Made by a program: the position numbers and the translations under genes
The notes under the pieces: generated by a model
Told to the model about the DNA's origin: nothing
The model's input: the letters and a program-made list of their open reading frames with translations, nothing else
Databases searched by the model: none
Shown here: one piece after another, positions 43,430-56,169 of the stretch
Layout: the number at the start of each line of letters is the position of its first letter
How positions within the stretch are numbered: position 1 is the stretch's first letter
Assembly: GCA_011037195.1 (NCBI GenBank)
Contig: JAAEAF010001954.1
Location: 1-64,000 of the forward strand
Direction: 5' to 3'
Length of the DNA stretch: 64,000 bases
Origin: Triatoma infestans
Taxonomy: Eukaryota > Arthropoda > Insecta > Hemiptera > Reduviidae

Positions 43430-43790
43430 GAAACTTTTCAAATAAAAGTGATAGATATTTATGTATGTAGATAGTACAAAGTTTTAAAAAAAATTCGTTG
43501 GAGTTAATTTCGAAAAAAACTGAAATAAAAAAAAATATCAGTGAAATTGCAATTCAGGTTGATGGATTTTGCCCGATATCTTCGTGTCAGATGCGCTGTT
43601 AGCTGCTGGTTCCTGCGATTTTTCAATTTTTGAGATATATTAATCACACACACACACTCATATAGATCATTCGCTAAAAACATTTTTTTCGTACTAAGGG
43701 AGGGGAACCACAAAAACCTATATTTCCTGTGAAAACGCATTATCGCAAATCTAACATGATCGCAAAACTTCCATTTTTAATAAGGATTAA
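43430..43790 (-). repeat. Divergent family A copy
   Basis: Blocks for ATGAAACTTTTCAAATAAAA, GTGCAG-like, a short CA run (about 43645) and the TTTCCTGTGAAAACGCA end are recognisable in minus order. Confidence 0.6.
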
Positions 43791-44099
43791 GAAAATGGAA
43801 AAATTTTCAATTATTAACCATTTCCCAAAATAGTTTTCATAAATTATAAAATTGTCAAAATTCAAATAGAGCCTATCTGACCTTCTTAGGAATTTCTACA
43901 TCTTCTTGGAGCCTTATTTAATTCAACTTTTGAAGGCACATAATTTAATTAATTCATCAATAGCAATTATTTTATTACAATTTAACTTTTTTATTAATCG
44001 TTCAATTTAGGAGTAATATTTTCACGAATTTAATGCAAAACTCCTTAACTTCCAGGAAAAAAATAATTTATTAACATAACTTACTTTTCAGATACTGTT
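43791..44099. other. No gene seen
   Basis: AT-rich intergenic sequence. Confidence 0.5.
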
Positions 44100-44233
44100 T
44101 TTCATTACTTCCTATTACTCCTAGTAAGAGGAAGGATTGTAATCGTGTCAAATTTTCGATATCTAGTTTTCATCGGAAATATCCGTTTTAAGGTCCCCTG
44201 AGTCCAAATAAGTGGTTTTAAAAAAATGGTCTT

Positions 44234-44267
<34 letters not shown>

Positions 44268-45125
44268 TGTGAACAGCATAGCTCGGAAACGAAGAATCGC
44301 AGAAAGTTCAAACTTAATATTTCGTTTAGGTATCACCATGGGATCTGACAATAAAGTTACGTGTTAAAATTCCTCAACCGGAAGTACCAATTTACTAAAT
44401 TATTTTATTACTTTTTCGCGATTTTCTCAAAAATAGCTCGGACGATTTTCTTCAAACTTCTAATATCAACTAAACATACAAAGTTCTACAACTTTTAATT
44501 AAAAACAATTCTCTGAGAAAATTCATTTAAGGGCACTTTTGGGGGGAGAGGTGGGGTTAGATTTTCCTCTAAAGTGCTATTTCAGTTTATTATACAATTC
44601 TGTCATCTAAATAATGTTAATTAAAATTAAATGTGTTGTTGAAATTTGGAGTTTGAAAAAATCGTATGGCCGGAAGTGCGTTTACTTTACCACTTTACTA
44701 AATGATTTTTTTCACTTTTTCGCGAATTTCTCAAAGCATGGCTCCGACGATTTTCTTGAAACTTCCTATATAAACTACACATACAAAGATCTACAACTTT
44801 TATTCAAAACAGTTCTCTGGGAAAATTCATTTAAGGGCACTTTTAATGCAGGGGTGGGGATGTTTATCTCTAAAGCGCTATCATAGTTGATTATACAATT
44901 CTATCATCCAAAAAAAATTAATTAGAAATAAATAGATGGCCAAAATTCCGAGTGTCAAGAAAATTAGTAAACCGGAAGTGTGCTTTTACTCAACAGTTTT
45001 TTCAGTTTTCGACGAATTTCATTAAATTTCGTACAATAACTATAAAATTTGTCAATTACAATTTTGAGAACTGGAGTAAGAGAAAGTTGTGTGAGTGTTT
45101 CATACCAGAATTTTTTTTTTTTTTT
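44100..45125 (+). repeat. Family A repeat, full-length reference copy
   Basis: It runs from the hairpin start CTATTACTCCTAGTAAGAG, through TAGTTTTCATCGGAAATATC, a GT run (about 44232-44270) and AACGAAGAATCGCAG. Internal unit 1 (about 44372-44685) and the related unit 2 (about 44686-44993) follow. It ends with GGAGTAAGAGAAAGTTGTGT, GTGTTTCATACCAG and a T-run. The ends share a 15-base subterminal inverted repeat. Confidence 0.85.
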
Positions 45126-45835
45126 TTTAAAGTTTGAAAGTGCATAATACTGTTATACAAATCTGAAGGACTCAATTGTTTATCATAATTGGTCCCGATT
45201 TTTACACAATATCCATTCACTCGTCAACGTGTCAGATATCCTACAATTAAATTAATTAGAGTATTACTTGTACTGTTCGTATTTGTAATCCTTCTCAGTT
45301 CGATTCCTTAAATCCAACATTGACAAATTAATGGAAACTCTATATAAAACAAAAGGAATTAAAAAATGTTTGACCGATCCTTATCGAGAGAGAGCAAAAC
45401 TTAACATTAAACAACTAAGTACAGAAATACAATAGACTAAGTAATTGATTCTGGAGGTCAGCCAAACTTAGTAACATCAAGTCTTCAAAACTTAATGCTC
45501 AAAACTTCTTTGCCATAAGCCTGTGGTGGAAATTAAGTCTAGCAAAACTAATTATTTCGATTTAAAATGATCTTGCGCTAAAGTTTAATGCCGAATAGTT
45601 CTTTAACTTATTTTATGCACTCATCTCTGTCATGTGCACCAGGTCTCTTGCTGACCTCCGAAGCGGCCGATAGCCTTAGAAATGGAGAAATGAAGCGTCT
45701 AAGGAATATATTTGACGGTAATTTTTCTAATTTCAAATGATTTTATTCATTTATTTCAGATATAAAACTACTTGTTCCCATAACCTGGGTAAATTTCTAG
45801 AAAATCATTGAAGTCAATTTTTTTTCCAAAACTAT
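45126..45835. other. No gene seen
   Basis: AT-rich intergenic sequence with no supported feature. Confidence 0.5.
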
Positions 45836-46815
45836 AAAAAAAATCTGGTGTGAAACACTGGCACAACTTTCTCTTACTCCAGTTCTCAAAATTATAATTG
45901 ACAAATGTTATAGTTAGTGTACCAAATTTAATGAAATTCGACGAAAACTGAAAAAACTGTTCAGTTAAAGAGCACTTCCGGTTTACTAATTTTCTTGAAA
46001 CTTGGAATTTTGGCCATCTATTTATTCTAATTAATTTTGTTTTAGATGATAGAATTGTATAATCAACTATGATAGCATTTTAAAGAAAAACATAACCCCA
46101 CCCCTTCCCTAAAAGTGCCCTTAAATGAATGTTCCTAGAGAAATGTTTTAAGTAAAAGTTGTAGATCTTTGTATGCGTAGTTTATATAATAAGTTTCAAG
46201 AAAATCATCGGAGCCATTTTGAGGAAATCACGAAAAAGTTCCGGTTATGCGATTTATTTCAATCTTGGAATTTCAACAATATATTTAATTCTAATTAACA
46301 CTATTTAGTTGAGCGAATTGTCCAATAAACTGAAATAGCACTTTAGAAGTTAACCTAACCCCACCCTTCCACCATAACTGCCACTAAATGAATTTTCGCA
46401 GAGAATCATTTCAAATAAAAGTTGTAGCTCTTTGTATGTGTAGTTAATGTACAAAGTTAAAAGAAAATCGTTGAAGCCATTATCGAGAAAATTGCAAAAA
46501 AGTTAAAAAACCAACCAGTAAAGTCGTACTTCCGGTAGAGGAATTTTGACCGCTGACCTACTGTCGGATCCCATTGTGATACCTAAATGGAATATCAAGT
46601 TTGGACTTTCTGCGATTTTTCGTTTTTGAGCTATGCTGTTCACATACATACATACATACGTCGCGCACACACACACAGACCATTTGCTAAAAACCACTTT
46701 TTTGGACTTAGGTGACCTCAAAACGGATATTTCCGGTGAAAACTCGATATCGAAAATTTGGCACGACTTTACAATACTTCCTCTTGGCTGGGGAGTAAGA
46801 GAAAGTAGAAAAAAA
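45836..46815 (-). repeat. Family A repeat, inverted
   Basis: Near full length, from GGTGTGAAACACTGGCACAA to the terminal GGGGAGTAAGAGAAAG, with CATA/CA-rich microsatellite at about 46643-46678. Confidence 0.85.
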
Positions 46816-47456
46816 AAAAAAATTCTCTTACAATAGTCTTACCCAACATAGAGGTTATATTATACCTGCAAAGCTTAGCTGAATTAGCTGAATGGCGGGT
46901 TACATTATTACCTTTGAACAAGAAACAAATTATTTAATTGAGAAAAAATCTGGTTTGAAACATTCACACAACTTTCTCTTACTCCAGTTTTCAAAATTGT
47001 AATTGACTAACTTCATAGTTAATATTCTAAATTAATGAAATTCATCGGTGTTTTTATGGAGAAAATCACAAAAAAATGAAAAACTGTTCAGTAAAAATAC
47101 ACTTCTGGTTTACTAATTTTCTTGAAACTCGAATTAATTTTGGCAATCTATTTATTTCTAATTAATTTTGTTTGGATGGTAGAATTGTGTAATCAACTAA
47201 GATAGCACAATAAAGGCAAACATAACCTTAGCCGTACCCCAAAAGCCAGTTTAAATGACTTTACCAGGAGAAATGTTTCAAATAAAAGTTCTAGTTCTTT
47301 ATATGTGTAGTTCACATATTTAGTTTAAAGAAAATCGTTGGAGCTGTTTTAGAAAAAGAGCAGAACATAGAAAAATATTTTTCAGTAAAAACGCATTTCC
47401 GGTCTTCTGATTTTCCTCAAACTCAGAATTTCAACAACGTATCTAATTCTAATTAT

Positions 47457-49119
47457 AGTGGAGCAGTGGTGTGGGAACTATGGCCTGCCCGTTAACCCAG
47501 GCAAAAGTTCTTTAGTTCTATTTACTAGGAGGAGGAAATTGGAAGGGCTTAGGAGACCTAGGCTCTTCGGTAAGGAATTGCAAATTTGCAGCGAGGTTAA
47601 ATATTTGGGGGTCCTCATCAGCAATAAGCTGAATTGGCGGGCCCACATTGAGTATATTTGTGAGAAGGGGCAGAAGGTATTCTGGCAGTGTAGGAGATTA
47701 GCGGGTAAGACCTGGGGAGTTAATCCCCGAGGTATCCATTGGATTTACGAGAAGTTGGTGAAGCCAAGGATGCTGTATGCATCTGTGGTGTGGTGGTCTG
47801 GCTCCTTGGTGGGGAGGAATAGCAAGAAGCTGTTGGGAGTACAGCGCATGGCCTGTTTGGCTATTACTGGCGCGATGAGAACGACACCGACGGTGGCATT
47901 AGAGATGTTGCTGGGGCTAATCCCCCTACAGTATGTGGTAGTGGGAGAGGCAATGAAAGGGTACCTCAGAATGAGGTGCAAGGGAGAATGGGTGAGAACC
48001 TTCCGGGGGGATCACACTAAGATTGAGGACGAAATTTGGCGAGTGGACCGATTTCTGCTATCCAAACTTGATGAGATGGGCAAGAAATGGGGATTTGAGA
48101 GAGATTATGAGATTACGATTGGCAGTATAGGGGATGATAACCTCACGAGGCCAACGGAGTCGGGCAGCGGTATTATTCGCTGCTATTCAGATGGCTCTAG
48201 GCAGGAGGGTACTGGCCTGTCGGGGGCGGGAGCATGGTTTCAGGAGTTGGATAGAGGGAGTTCGGTGGCCTTAGGTGGTTTGGCCACTGTTTTCCAGTCT
48301 GAGGTGGTGGGCATCATTGAATGCTGCCACCTTGTGGGGGAGTGGCTAGGAGAGTTTAAGGAAGTGCGGATCTTCTCTGATAGTCAAGCCGCACTAAGGG
48401 CTTTGAGTAAGCCGTGGTGGAGTTCGAAATTAGTGGGAGAATGTAGGAGAAGGCTTAACGCTTTGGCTCGGAGGGGTAAGGTGCATCTCTATTGGATACC
48501 CGGACATGCGGGAATAGAGGGCAATGAGAGGGCGGATCGGCTGGCCAGGGAGGGATCATCATTACCATTTTGTGGTCCTGAACCAGCCCTGGCCGTTACA
48601 AAGACGTTTCGCGACAAACAGATTAGACTTTGGGAGACGAGAGCTTTGGAGAAACGCTGGGGGGACACGCAGGGGTGCCTCCAAGCCAAAAGATTTATAA
48701 AGGCAAGCAAGCAGGGAATCTCGGAGTATCTCCTGTCTCTTAGTAGGACGGGTTTGAGGACCTTGGTAGGAATAGTGACTGGACACACTTGGGTGTCCAG
48801 TCACTTGTTTAACATAGGGAGGACGCGGAGTCCCATTTGTCAGAATTGTGATGACGGAGTTAGGGAAACGGTGTTTCACTACTTATGTCAGTGTCCCCGT
48901 TTCGCCGGAACTAGGTTTCGTATATTTGGGAGGACACCACTCTCGCAGGATTGCCTGGGCGAGTTGGAGTTTGGGGATATCTTGAGATATTGTAGATTAA
49001 CCGGCAAGTTACTGGGGGAGATTAATTAAGAGGTTACGGGGGTATCGGGGGGATAAGAGCCACATAGGCTTAGGTCCCGCGCCTTTCGGGCACCCGTCCT
49101 GATAATAATAATAATAATA
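47457..49119 (+). mobile_element. 5'-truncated LINE, RT tail to RNase H, TAA-tailed
   Basis: Flanked by AATTCTAATTAT on both sides (47445-47456 and 49120-49131). The 523-codon frame 47458-49029 is open. It contains a PGKSSLVLFTRRRK segment, KYLGVLISNKLNW and the RT thumb. RNase H follows (RCYSDGSRQ, IFSDSQAALRAL, IPGHAGIEGNERADRLA), then a C-terminal zinc-like C-x2-C/H-x4-C (CQNCDDGVRETVFHYLCQC). A short 3' UTR leads to an ATA/TAA repeat tail. The catalytic RT motifs (FADD) are missing, so it cannot move by itself. This is the youngest-looking LINE copy here. Confidence 0.92.
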
Positions 49120-49273
49120 AATTCTAATTATTATTATTTTGATGATAGAATTGTGTAATAAACTGAAATAACACTTTAGAGTACAATCCTTCCCCAAAAA
49201 TACCTTTAAATGCATTTTCCAGGAAAAATGTTTCAAATAAAAATTTTAGAACTTTGTATGTGTAGTGTGTATA

Positions 49274-49697
49274 GAGAGCGGACGTTTCCTTCTGTCAGCT
49301 CCCTCCCCTGGAACCCTCCTAGAGATAGTATGACTAGAAATATAGTTTCGTTAGACATTTTTCTACGAACCTAAGCACGAAAACGGAGTAGAGCGAAGGA
49401 TCCGTCCTGGCTAGTATTAGCAAGCATGCCACTGAGCATGACACATGCAGATTCTTTGGAGAAATAGAGGAAATCCGATACATCTCCTCACAGGCTGTGA
49501 TGCCGTCATTCAACGAAGATTTAATAGTCTGGGTCATTACCAGATAGGGGAGGAGGAAATAACCATCCTAGAACCTTCCAGGAATTGGGGATTCAACTTG
49601 GAGAGGGTGCTGTAGATGAGCTAGCTCATCCTCGGCACCAGAGGGGGTATAATAGATCATAAATGGTCACAGTACAGAACCCTCAGAAAAAAATAAC
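49274..49697 (+). mobile_element. 5'-truncated poly-A LINE fragment, nested
   Basis: The 17-base flank TATGTGTAGTGTGTATA (49257-49273) recurs as TATGTGTAGTGTATATA (49698-49714) with one mismatch. The inserted 49430-49692 portion matches the 3' end of the LINE at 24445-25132 (GCAGATTCTTTGG-GAAATAGAGGAAAT onwards) and ends in an A-rich tail. Confidence 0.8.
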
Positions 49698-50129
49698 TAT
49701 GTGTAGTGTATATACAAAGCTTAACGAAAATAGTTGGAGCCTTTTAGAAAAATACCAGAACATAGAAAAATACTTTTCTATAAATACGCACTACCGGTCT
49801 TCTGATTTTCTTCAAACTGAGAATTTCAACAACATAATATTATATAGATTAATTGTGTAATAAACTGAAATAGTACTTTAGTGGACAAGCTAACCCTAAC
49901 TACTGAAGGAAACTTCCAGTGCTCTATGGAAATTTGTTTGATTACATTGGGTTGAAAAATCAGTTAATTGTTTTTTATGCATCTTCTGAATGTCATAGGA
50001 AGATTCCCCTCACTACACAGCACACCCTTATATTTTGTCCACCATACGATTATTATTGAGCACTTTTAAATGCCAATCTCAGAAAAAAATATACGATCAT
50101 AAAAAATATCGTTTCAAAATCTCCTTCTT

Positions 50130-50400
50130 GTATAGCATCATAGTTGATTGTACAATTCTACCATCCAAACAAAATTAATTAGAAATAAATAGATGACCAC
50201 AATTCCAAGTTTCAAGAAAATTAGTAAACCGGAAGTGCGCTTTTACTGAACAGTTTTTTTTTTCAGTTTTCGACGAATTATGACGAACTCCGACGAATTT
50301 CATGAAATTTGATACACTAACTATGAAATTTGTCAATTTCAATTTTGAAAACTGGAGTAAGTGAAAGTTGGGTGAGTGTTACACACCAGATTTTTTTTTT
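50130..50400 (+). repeat. Family A repeat, 3'-end fragment
   Basis: Carries the final unit (AAATAGATGACCACAATTCC, CCGGAAGTGCGC) and the end GTGAAAGTTGGGTGAGTGTT. Confidence 0.75.
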
Positions 50401-51455
50401 TTTCAATCGACACACCAATTACAGCAGCCACACTTTAAGATAGGTAATAAAAGCAAAGAAAAGATGGCAAAATATTAAAGTATTTTGTGTTCTTTACAGA
50501 TTTTAAGTGTAAATAAAAAATTTAAAGCAATGTACTAAGTATTATTTGTAATTTAAACTATATTTTCACTGGTTTATATATATATTCTGGCAGAAATGTT
50601 TAAAAAAAGTAATAAATCAAGAAATACTACATTGGAATGCTTTTTGTCTGAACTACTTAATTTATAAAATGGAAAGCAGCATTACTGGCAGGGAGTGGAG
50701 TATGATGCTGGAAACTGATAATAGTCGTTGACATTTGTCTTTCAAAATACTTTAAGAACTTTAAACGATCGTTATCATCTCAAACACAGGACTTATTTCC
50801 CAAATGGAGAAATAAGTTACTAAATGTGGCGGTTTCTTCAACGTTTATGTACATAAATCATTTAGACAACCTAGATAAGAGAGCATATTGATGGTCGGCC
50901 ACAAGAGGAAAAAAATGAGCAAACGTCTTCTTTTTCTAATTTATAAATAAACTAGAAATCAAATGCATTTTGTGCACAATTATTATCAAATTAACTGTAA
51001 TTATAATTATCTTTAATTGCTAATTCAGATCATTTTAATTCATTGAAGAAGAACGGAGATAAGCTCTGTCATTTATTCAGATTTATATACATATATCATT
51101 TCCTTCTTCTTCACTTGCACATTCACAAGAGGATCACGGAAAAATTAGATAACATACTTTTCCTCCAGTTTCTTCACACTTCATTGTCTTAGTAAACAAG
51201 TCCAACATTTCCCTTCATGTCTCAATAGTGATTCAACTATCTACTTTTTTTCTGCTTCCTTCATTTTATAAAGACTTATTAATATTGATTTTTTTTTTTT
51301 TTTAAGAATGTACAATAAAATTACTTAAAATATTTTTGTTATTAAATTAATATCTTGCTCGTTTAATTTTCCGCTTAGTTAAATACTTAAAATCTAACTG
51401 ACATTTTCTCAATCTAAATTTATTTTCCCAATAGCTCTTGCTCTGTGAAGATTGC
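50401..51455. other. No gene seen
   Basis: AT-rich; no supported feature. Confidence 0.5.
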
Positions 51456-51821
51456 TGTAAGGTTCGGCCAAGGAACCCAAAGTAGGTCACACTCAGAAAT
51501 CGTACATTTATTATAATTTAACAGACTATACGGGACAACTTGTGCACTCTATGAAATACTAGACTAATACAACATTACCCCGTTAATATATATACCTATG
51601 CAACTATATAAACATACACTTACAACTATATCAAGAAATCCCAATTAAGTAACCCTTAGCTTATCTATCTACTATCAACTAAGTACTAACGATTAACTAC
51701 TATCATTTATCTACTATATATTACTTGCTATCTGCTGGGCCGACTACCACTCTGGCATACTAACTGCATATCTACCTTTAAAATACCGGCTGATCCGGTA
51801 AGTCCTTACTGCGGACTTACA
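51456..51821 (-). mobile_element. Possible solo LTR, 366 bp
   Basis: On the plus strand it starts TGTAAGG and ends CTTACA, so it has short inverted termini of the TG...CA type. On the minus strand an AATAAA lies near the 3' end, in the place expected for LTR polyadenylation. No target-site duplication is clear, and its interior is rich in CTAT/ACTA simple sequence. Candidate only. Confidence 0.4.
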
Positions 51822-53179
51822 GGACTATACAGGACAGTTTCTTTTTTTTGTTTGTTTTATATCATTAAACCATGGCTAAATTTCTGTCTAGTCCCCATTC
51901 GAGTATGGCAACTATAAACAAATTAATGCCAATGTTCCATATATCTGAACATTAACCTACTCCATTAACTATGTTGCAATACCACTTATTCATGCTCTCA
52001 TATTCAAACAGGGATGTCCAAGCAGGAAAAAAAAATTGAATTTAAAAAAATTAATTTGTGCACTTAAAGTACTGTAAATATTCCTTACGTTTTATATATT
52101 TTCAAAGAAAAATCCGTCAATCCCTTTGGTACCTTAAATCTCCCTACAAGAAGGATTTTCCCCTACACCTGGTAACCATTGCAAATAAGAGGTAAAAACT
52201 TCACATTTCTTTTTTCGTACTCGTATTTCCCGATAAATCATCAATTACCAAAATTTGACGCGAGCGCATTTTTTTTTTTTTTTTTTTTACTTCAGCAAAA
52301 GAAAATAAAAATGTCCGTTCCAACCTATGGTCTTCTATATAAGCAGGCAAGCTTTTATTAAGTCCGAGATAATAATCAAGATGGCCATTATATGTAGATC
52401 ATCACGTTTCTTAATTGGGTGCAATGCATAAATAAATCACAAATTAGACCATTGAAGTGGAGACAGGATTGAAAATGAGTTTCCTCAACAACGGTACAAG
52501 GGGGGGGCGATTCAACTGAAAAATTTCCTGATTCAAGATATCTGCGATATTTTACTAATTTTTAATAGAATTTGTTTTGTTAAGATTTATTAAATAGAAT
52601 TTCTAAGTATTATTTAGAAATTATCAATCATATTAATAAACCGTGTTACATTTCAAAGACCGATCTCTTTTACATAAAAAAATACAAAAAAAAAAAAAGA
52701 CCTAGAATTGAATAATCAGATAAATAATGTTTAAAACCAAGTAAATGTAAGACACACTACTGTACGTAGATGAGAAAAGCCTGGATTATTGCAGATTACA
52801 AACTTATTGTGCTTTAGCCTAGGGCAATCTTTGGGAAAGTTTAGGTATTGTGTGGATATGAGTACGGTTGTAGGATCTGAAAGCTTTACATAGGAATGGG
52901 AGGCGGCCATACGTATGATAGTACTATAACCCGCTAGTTGTGTGCCGCAAATGACAACTCCAACAGAAGGGGTGTGGGGCACACTTACTGTAGTTATCAA
53001 GGTTCTCTGTTTAAACCTTATATCTTAACTCTACTATTTGGCAACCAAACATACACCTCTCTAGTAGTGAGGTAAAATATACAATCTATTGTTTAAATTA
53101 ATATAATAGATCTACTATAAATAATACTTATGACAGAACAGAAATAATAATTATAAATGCTGAATGAACACTTTGGGCT
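51822..53179. other. No gene supported
   Basis: An 89-codon frame at 52731-53000 (minus) is unrecognised. Otherwise AT-rich DNA. Confidence 0.45.
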
Positions 53180-53203
53180 AGCGCCTCTCTCTCTCTCTCT
53201 CTC

Positions 53204-53255
<52 letters not shown>

Positions 53256-53256
53256 A
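53180..53256. repeat. CT microsatellite joined to TA run
   Basis: Long CTCTCT runs (53183-53238) pass into TATATATA. Confidence 0.95.
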
Positions 53257-53284
53257 GAGAATAGCATTGTAACTGATGACCAGT

Positions 53285-53545
53285 TAGTTATATGTTATAA
53301 TGAAACTGCCATGCCGAGCATACCTTACATAAAGCCAGACACGACAATGTCGCCAAGCAGATCCATCAATGTCTAGCGCTGAATAATAGTCTGGCCAGAG
53401 AAGCCATGCCATATTATAATTACTCAGCCAGCATCTCGTACTGGAAAATGAAAACTACAAACTCTACAGGAACAACAAAAGTGTGACAGCAGGGCAGCAT
53501 GTTTCACACAATAGGCCTGATATCATTCTATTAGAAGAAGCAATG
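53285..53545 (+). pseudogene. Decayed non-LTR C-terminal segment
   Basis: Translated pieces give RHDNVAKQIHQ, PYYNYSAS and NSTGTT-like phrases, typical of the post-RT region in some insect non-LTR elements. Stops are frequent and the match is partial. Confidence 0.45.
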
Positions 53546-54395
53546 AAAAGTGTACTTACTTCTAGTAGACATGGCTGTCCCTCAATGAGAATTTATGGTT
53601 AATTAGCAACGACAAAATAGAAATATGTTCATTTTACTTAATGAAAACTAAACAAATTTGTAATAATTCCTATTGTCCTTTCATTCATTCACTGGAGTCA
53701 TTTTTACCCTTCGCTAGAGGAATATTTTAGTCGCTTTCTATTGATGAAAATTTTATACATTCATTTGCCGAGATCAAATATATGTTAAAATAATCTATAG
53801 GCTTCTTTAGGAGTAGCTCTTATTTTGATTTTTTTTTTTGTGTTTTTGTGGGAAAAGAGCCATATCCCATTAGTCCTGCGCCGGCGATCAACCATTAATA
53901 ATATTACTAAATACAAGCCATATAATGTGACGTGACATTTTTTAGGTTTATGAATTAAAAAGTCAAACAGTTATTTATTGTGTGAATCCCAGGGTTCTCG
54001 CTGAGTGAACATTGTATGTAGGCCACATTCCCTCCTCGTCGATTACTTCAATGATATATATTATATACAAGAGGATTTATATGGAAGAAATCACTACAAC
54101 CCTGGCTCCGCTCTACCGTGCTAGGCGGAATACTGTATATCGATGCCAAATAGGATTAACATATGCCATACCAATTTGGGTGGCCCAAGAACAAGAAAGA
54201 GAAATATTTTAGGAAGTCAATAACCATCGAAGTTGATGTGCCAAAAAAAAAAACAACAAAACAAACAGAAAATGTTGTAATAATTAATACTATCATAGAC
54301 GTCGCCTTGTAGGGGAAGCCAGGTAGATTAGCAAGTGCCAGCTCGAGTGAACAAAAATGATTGGAATGAGTTTTTGTGGTGGTTGGTTCCGCAGA
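53546..54395. other. No gene seen
   Basis: AT-rich; no supported feature. Confidence 0.5.
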
Positions 54396-54475
54396 GCTGG
54401 AAAGCATCAGAGACATTTTCCGTGGTAGCCTGCTTCATTGCCTGAAGCAGGCTACCACGGAAAATTTCTCTGATG
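54396..54475. repeat. Long perfect-arm hairpin
   Basis: GAGACATTTTCCGTGGTAGC plus CTGCTTCA is mirrored by TGAAGCAG then GCTACCACGGAAAA and TTTCTC around a 5-base loop. A half-site identical to one arm lies at about 62892-62925. Confidence 0.85.
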
Positions 54476-54769
54476 ATTGGAATGATCTTGGAAATTGATG
54501 CGCCTTAAAGAGAAGAAAAATAGAAGTACCACATTCAATTCCAGCAGTGCTAACTTTAGATTTTCATTTTCCAGGAGCCTCTACAGCTCACAACTCTTTA
54601 TGGAACGAAGGAAATCCCTAAAAATCAAGAAAATTTTCGTTAAAATGGCACTACCAGTAAAACGTCTTCAAACTTGGTATTAAATTAATGTATCTTAATA
54701 TTATATAGGTATACTGTAGTTTCACTAATATTAATTTTAATGATTTAAAAGAAAAGAAATATTGGAAAG

Positions 54770-55210
54770 GAAAAAAAATCTGTTGTGAAAACTCACACAA
54801 CTTTCTCAAAAGGCAATAATTATAAATTTCAAATTGATAAATTTACTAAATTATTTTCCTTTGGGTCATAGGATCTACCTAAAAGTGACTACATTGTAAA
54901 TAAGAAGAAAACGCTCCTATCAATTCTCAAAACATAAAATTAAAAAGGGGTAAGCTTAACGTCTCAGATTCTCTACAACCCCTTTAAATTAATATTTCTG
55001 GAGCAAAGTTTGAAATAAAAGTTGTTATGAGCAGTTAGCATTTCAAATTTAAAGAAATTGGTCGAATCCATTTTCAAGAAAATCTCGATAAAACTTAGAA
55101 ATTTCTTCCGGTAAAAGTGTAATCTGTTCTTCAAATTTGAAATTTAATTTACTCTAGAAATTAAATACGTTATATAGAAATGTCACTTTAGAGACAAACT
55201 TAGTGTTGCA
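54770..55210 (-). repeat. Divergent family A copy
   Basis: Starts with an A-run and TGTTGTGAAAACTCACACAA, then blurred family A blocks; about half is alignable by eye. Confidence 0.5.
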
Positions 55211-55402
55211 ACTCCCTAGAAATCTTCTAAAATCAATTTTGTATGGATATAAAGAAAAAAACAAACAAACAAAACAAACAAATTTCAATTAAAAGCGATT
55301 AGATTATAATGCATGTGAGAAGGAGAGAGAATTAGAGAGATAGATTTAGGAATGTTAAGAAATAAACTAGTAGATGTGCTAAAACTGTATAATAAAATAG
55401 AG

Positions 55403-55575
55403 GGGTGGGTGTTGGTGTAGTGGTTATGAGCGTGGACTTGTAAGTGGGAGGACCCCATTCGAGTCCAGCGTATAACTGCTTTATAAAAATGTTAATAGTA
55501 AAGTAGGTGCTTCCGCCCCCGTCCACGACACCTAATTTGGTAGTTGGACGTTAAGCCCGCCTGAAAAAAAAAATT
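55403..55575 (+). mobile_element. tRNA-derived SINE (family 1), copy 2
   Basis: Same head, body and order as 19214-19433: TGGTGTAGTGG, a box B-like CATTCGAGTCC, and AATTTGGTAGTTGGACGTTA, ending in an A-run. Confidence 0.85.
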
Positions 55576-55884
55576 AAATAGTAACACAACTTGCAAGGAC
55601 TTCACACTGTTAATAGATGTTAAAGAAAGAGGTAGCGAGAGAATAATTAAGAGAGAGACAGACTGGCTGAGTATTAGAAAGTAACTAGATTGATATTGCA
55701 GACTGGTGCCGAAGACGGTTGTAAAACTGTCCTGAACTGTTCTTCGTAGCTCTCTAGATATATAATACAATTCTCCCTCCCTTATCTGCCCTTGGTGGGA
55801 AGTAACTAATGTTTGATTCAACTAATGTCTGATTCTTCGCTCTTCGGATCCTATGAATCTTTAATGATTAGGATCCCATTACAG

Positions 55885-55965
55885 TGATTATTAAATCCGG
55901 GTGCCTATCGACCTGGGACCTAAGCCTATGTGGCTTTTATCCCCCCCGATTACACTGATAGCTCT
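55885..55965 (-). mobile_element. 3'-end stub of the TAA-tailed LINE
   Basis: It matches the reverse complement of the last 60-80 bp of the 47457-49119 element (GGGGGATAA-AGCCACATAGG, then CTTAGGTCCC and GGCACCCGG). Confidence 0.75.
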
Positions 55966-56169
55966 ATAAATGTGTATCTGAAGTTCACGCTTCTGATTGA
56001 CGAATTTTTTTATATATCTTCGTAACTTATCTCATGGTAGAATTTCTTGTTTAAACTACCTGCAATTTTTATTTTCGAGAATTTTGTTCACACAACTATA
56101 GAACGTTCTCCCTAAGGCGGTCTATCCTGCCAGCTGTTTACCTTAACAACATACCTCTTCCCCGCCGCC

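Larger units (their letters stand above)
46940..49905 (-). repeat. Family A repeat split by two nested LINE insertions
   Basis: Family A sequence occupies 46940-47456, then 49120-49273, then 49698-about 49905. The first gap is the TAA-tailed LINE and the second is a fragment of the poly-A-tailed LINE. When the two LINEs are ignored, the family A blocks continue in order. Confidence 0.85.

Noticed and set aside
47745..48879. Minus-strand frames opposite the LINE
   Set aside because: They are antisense to the 523-codon LINE frame and lack their own motifs.
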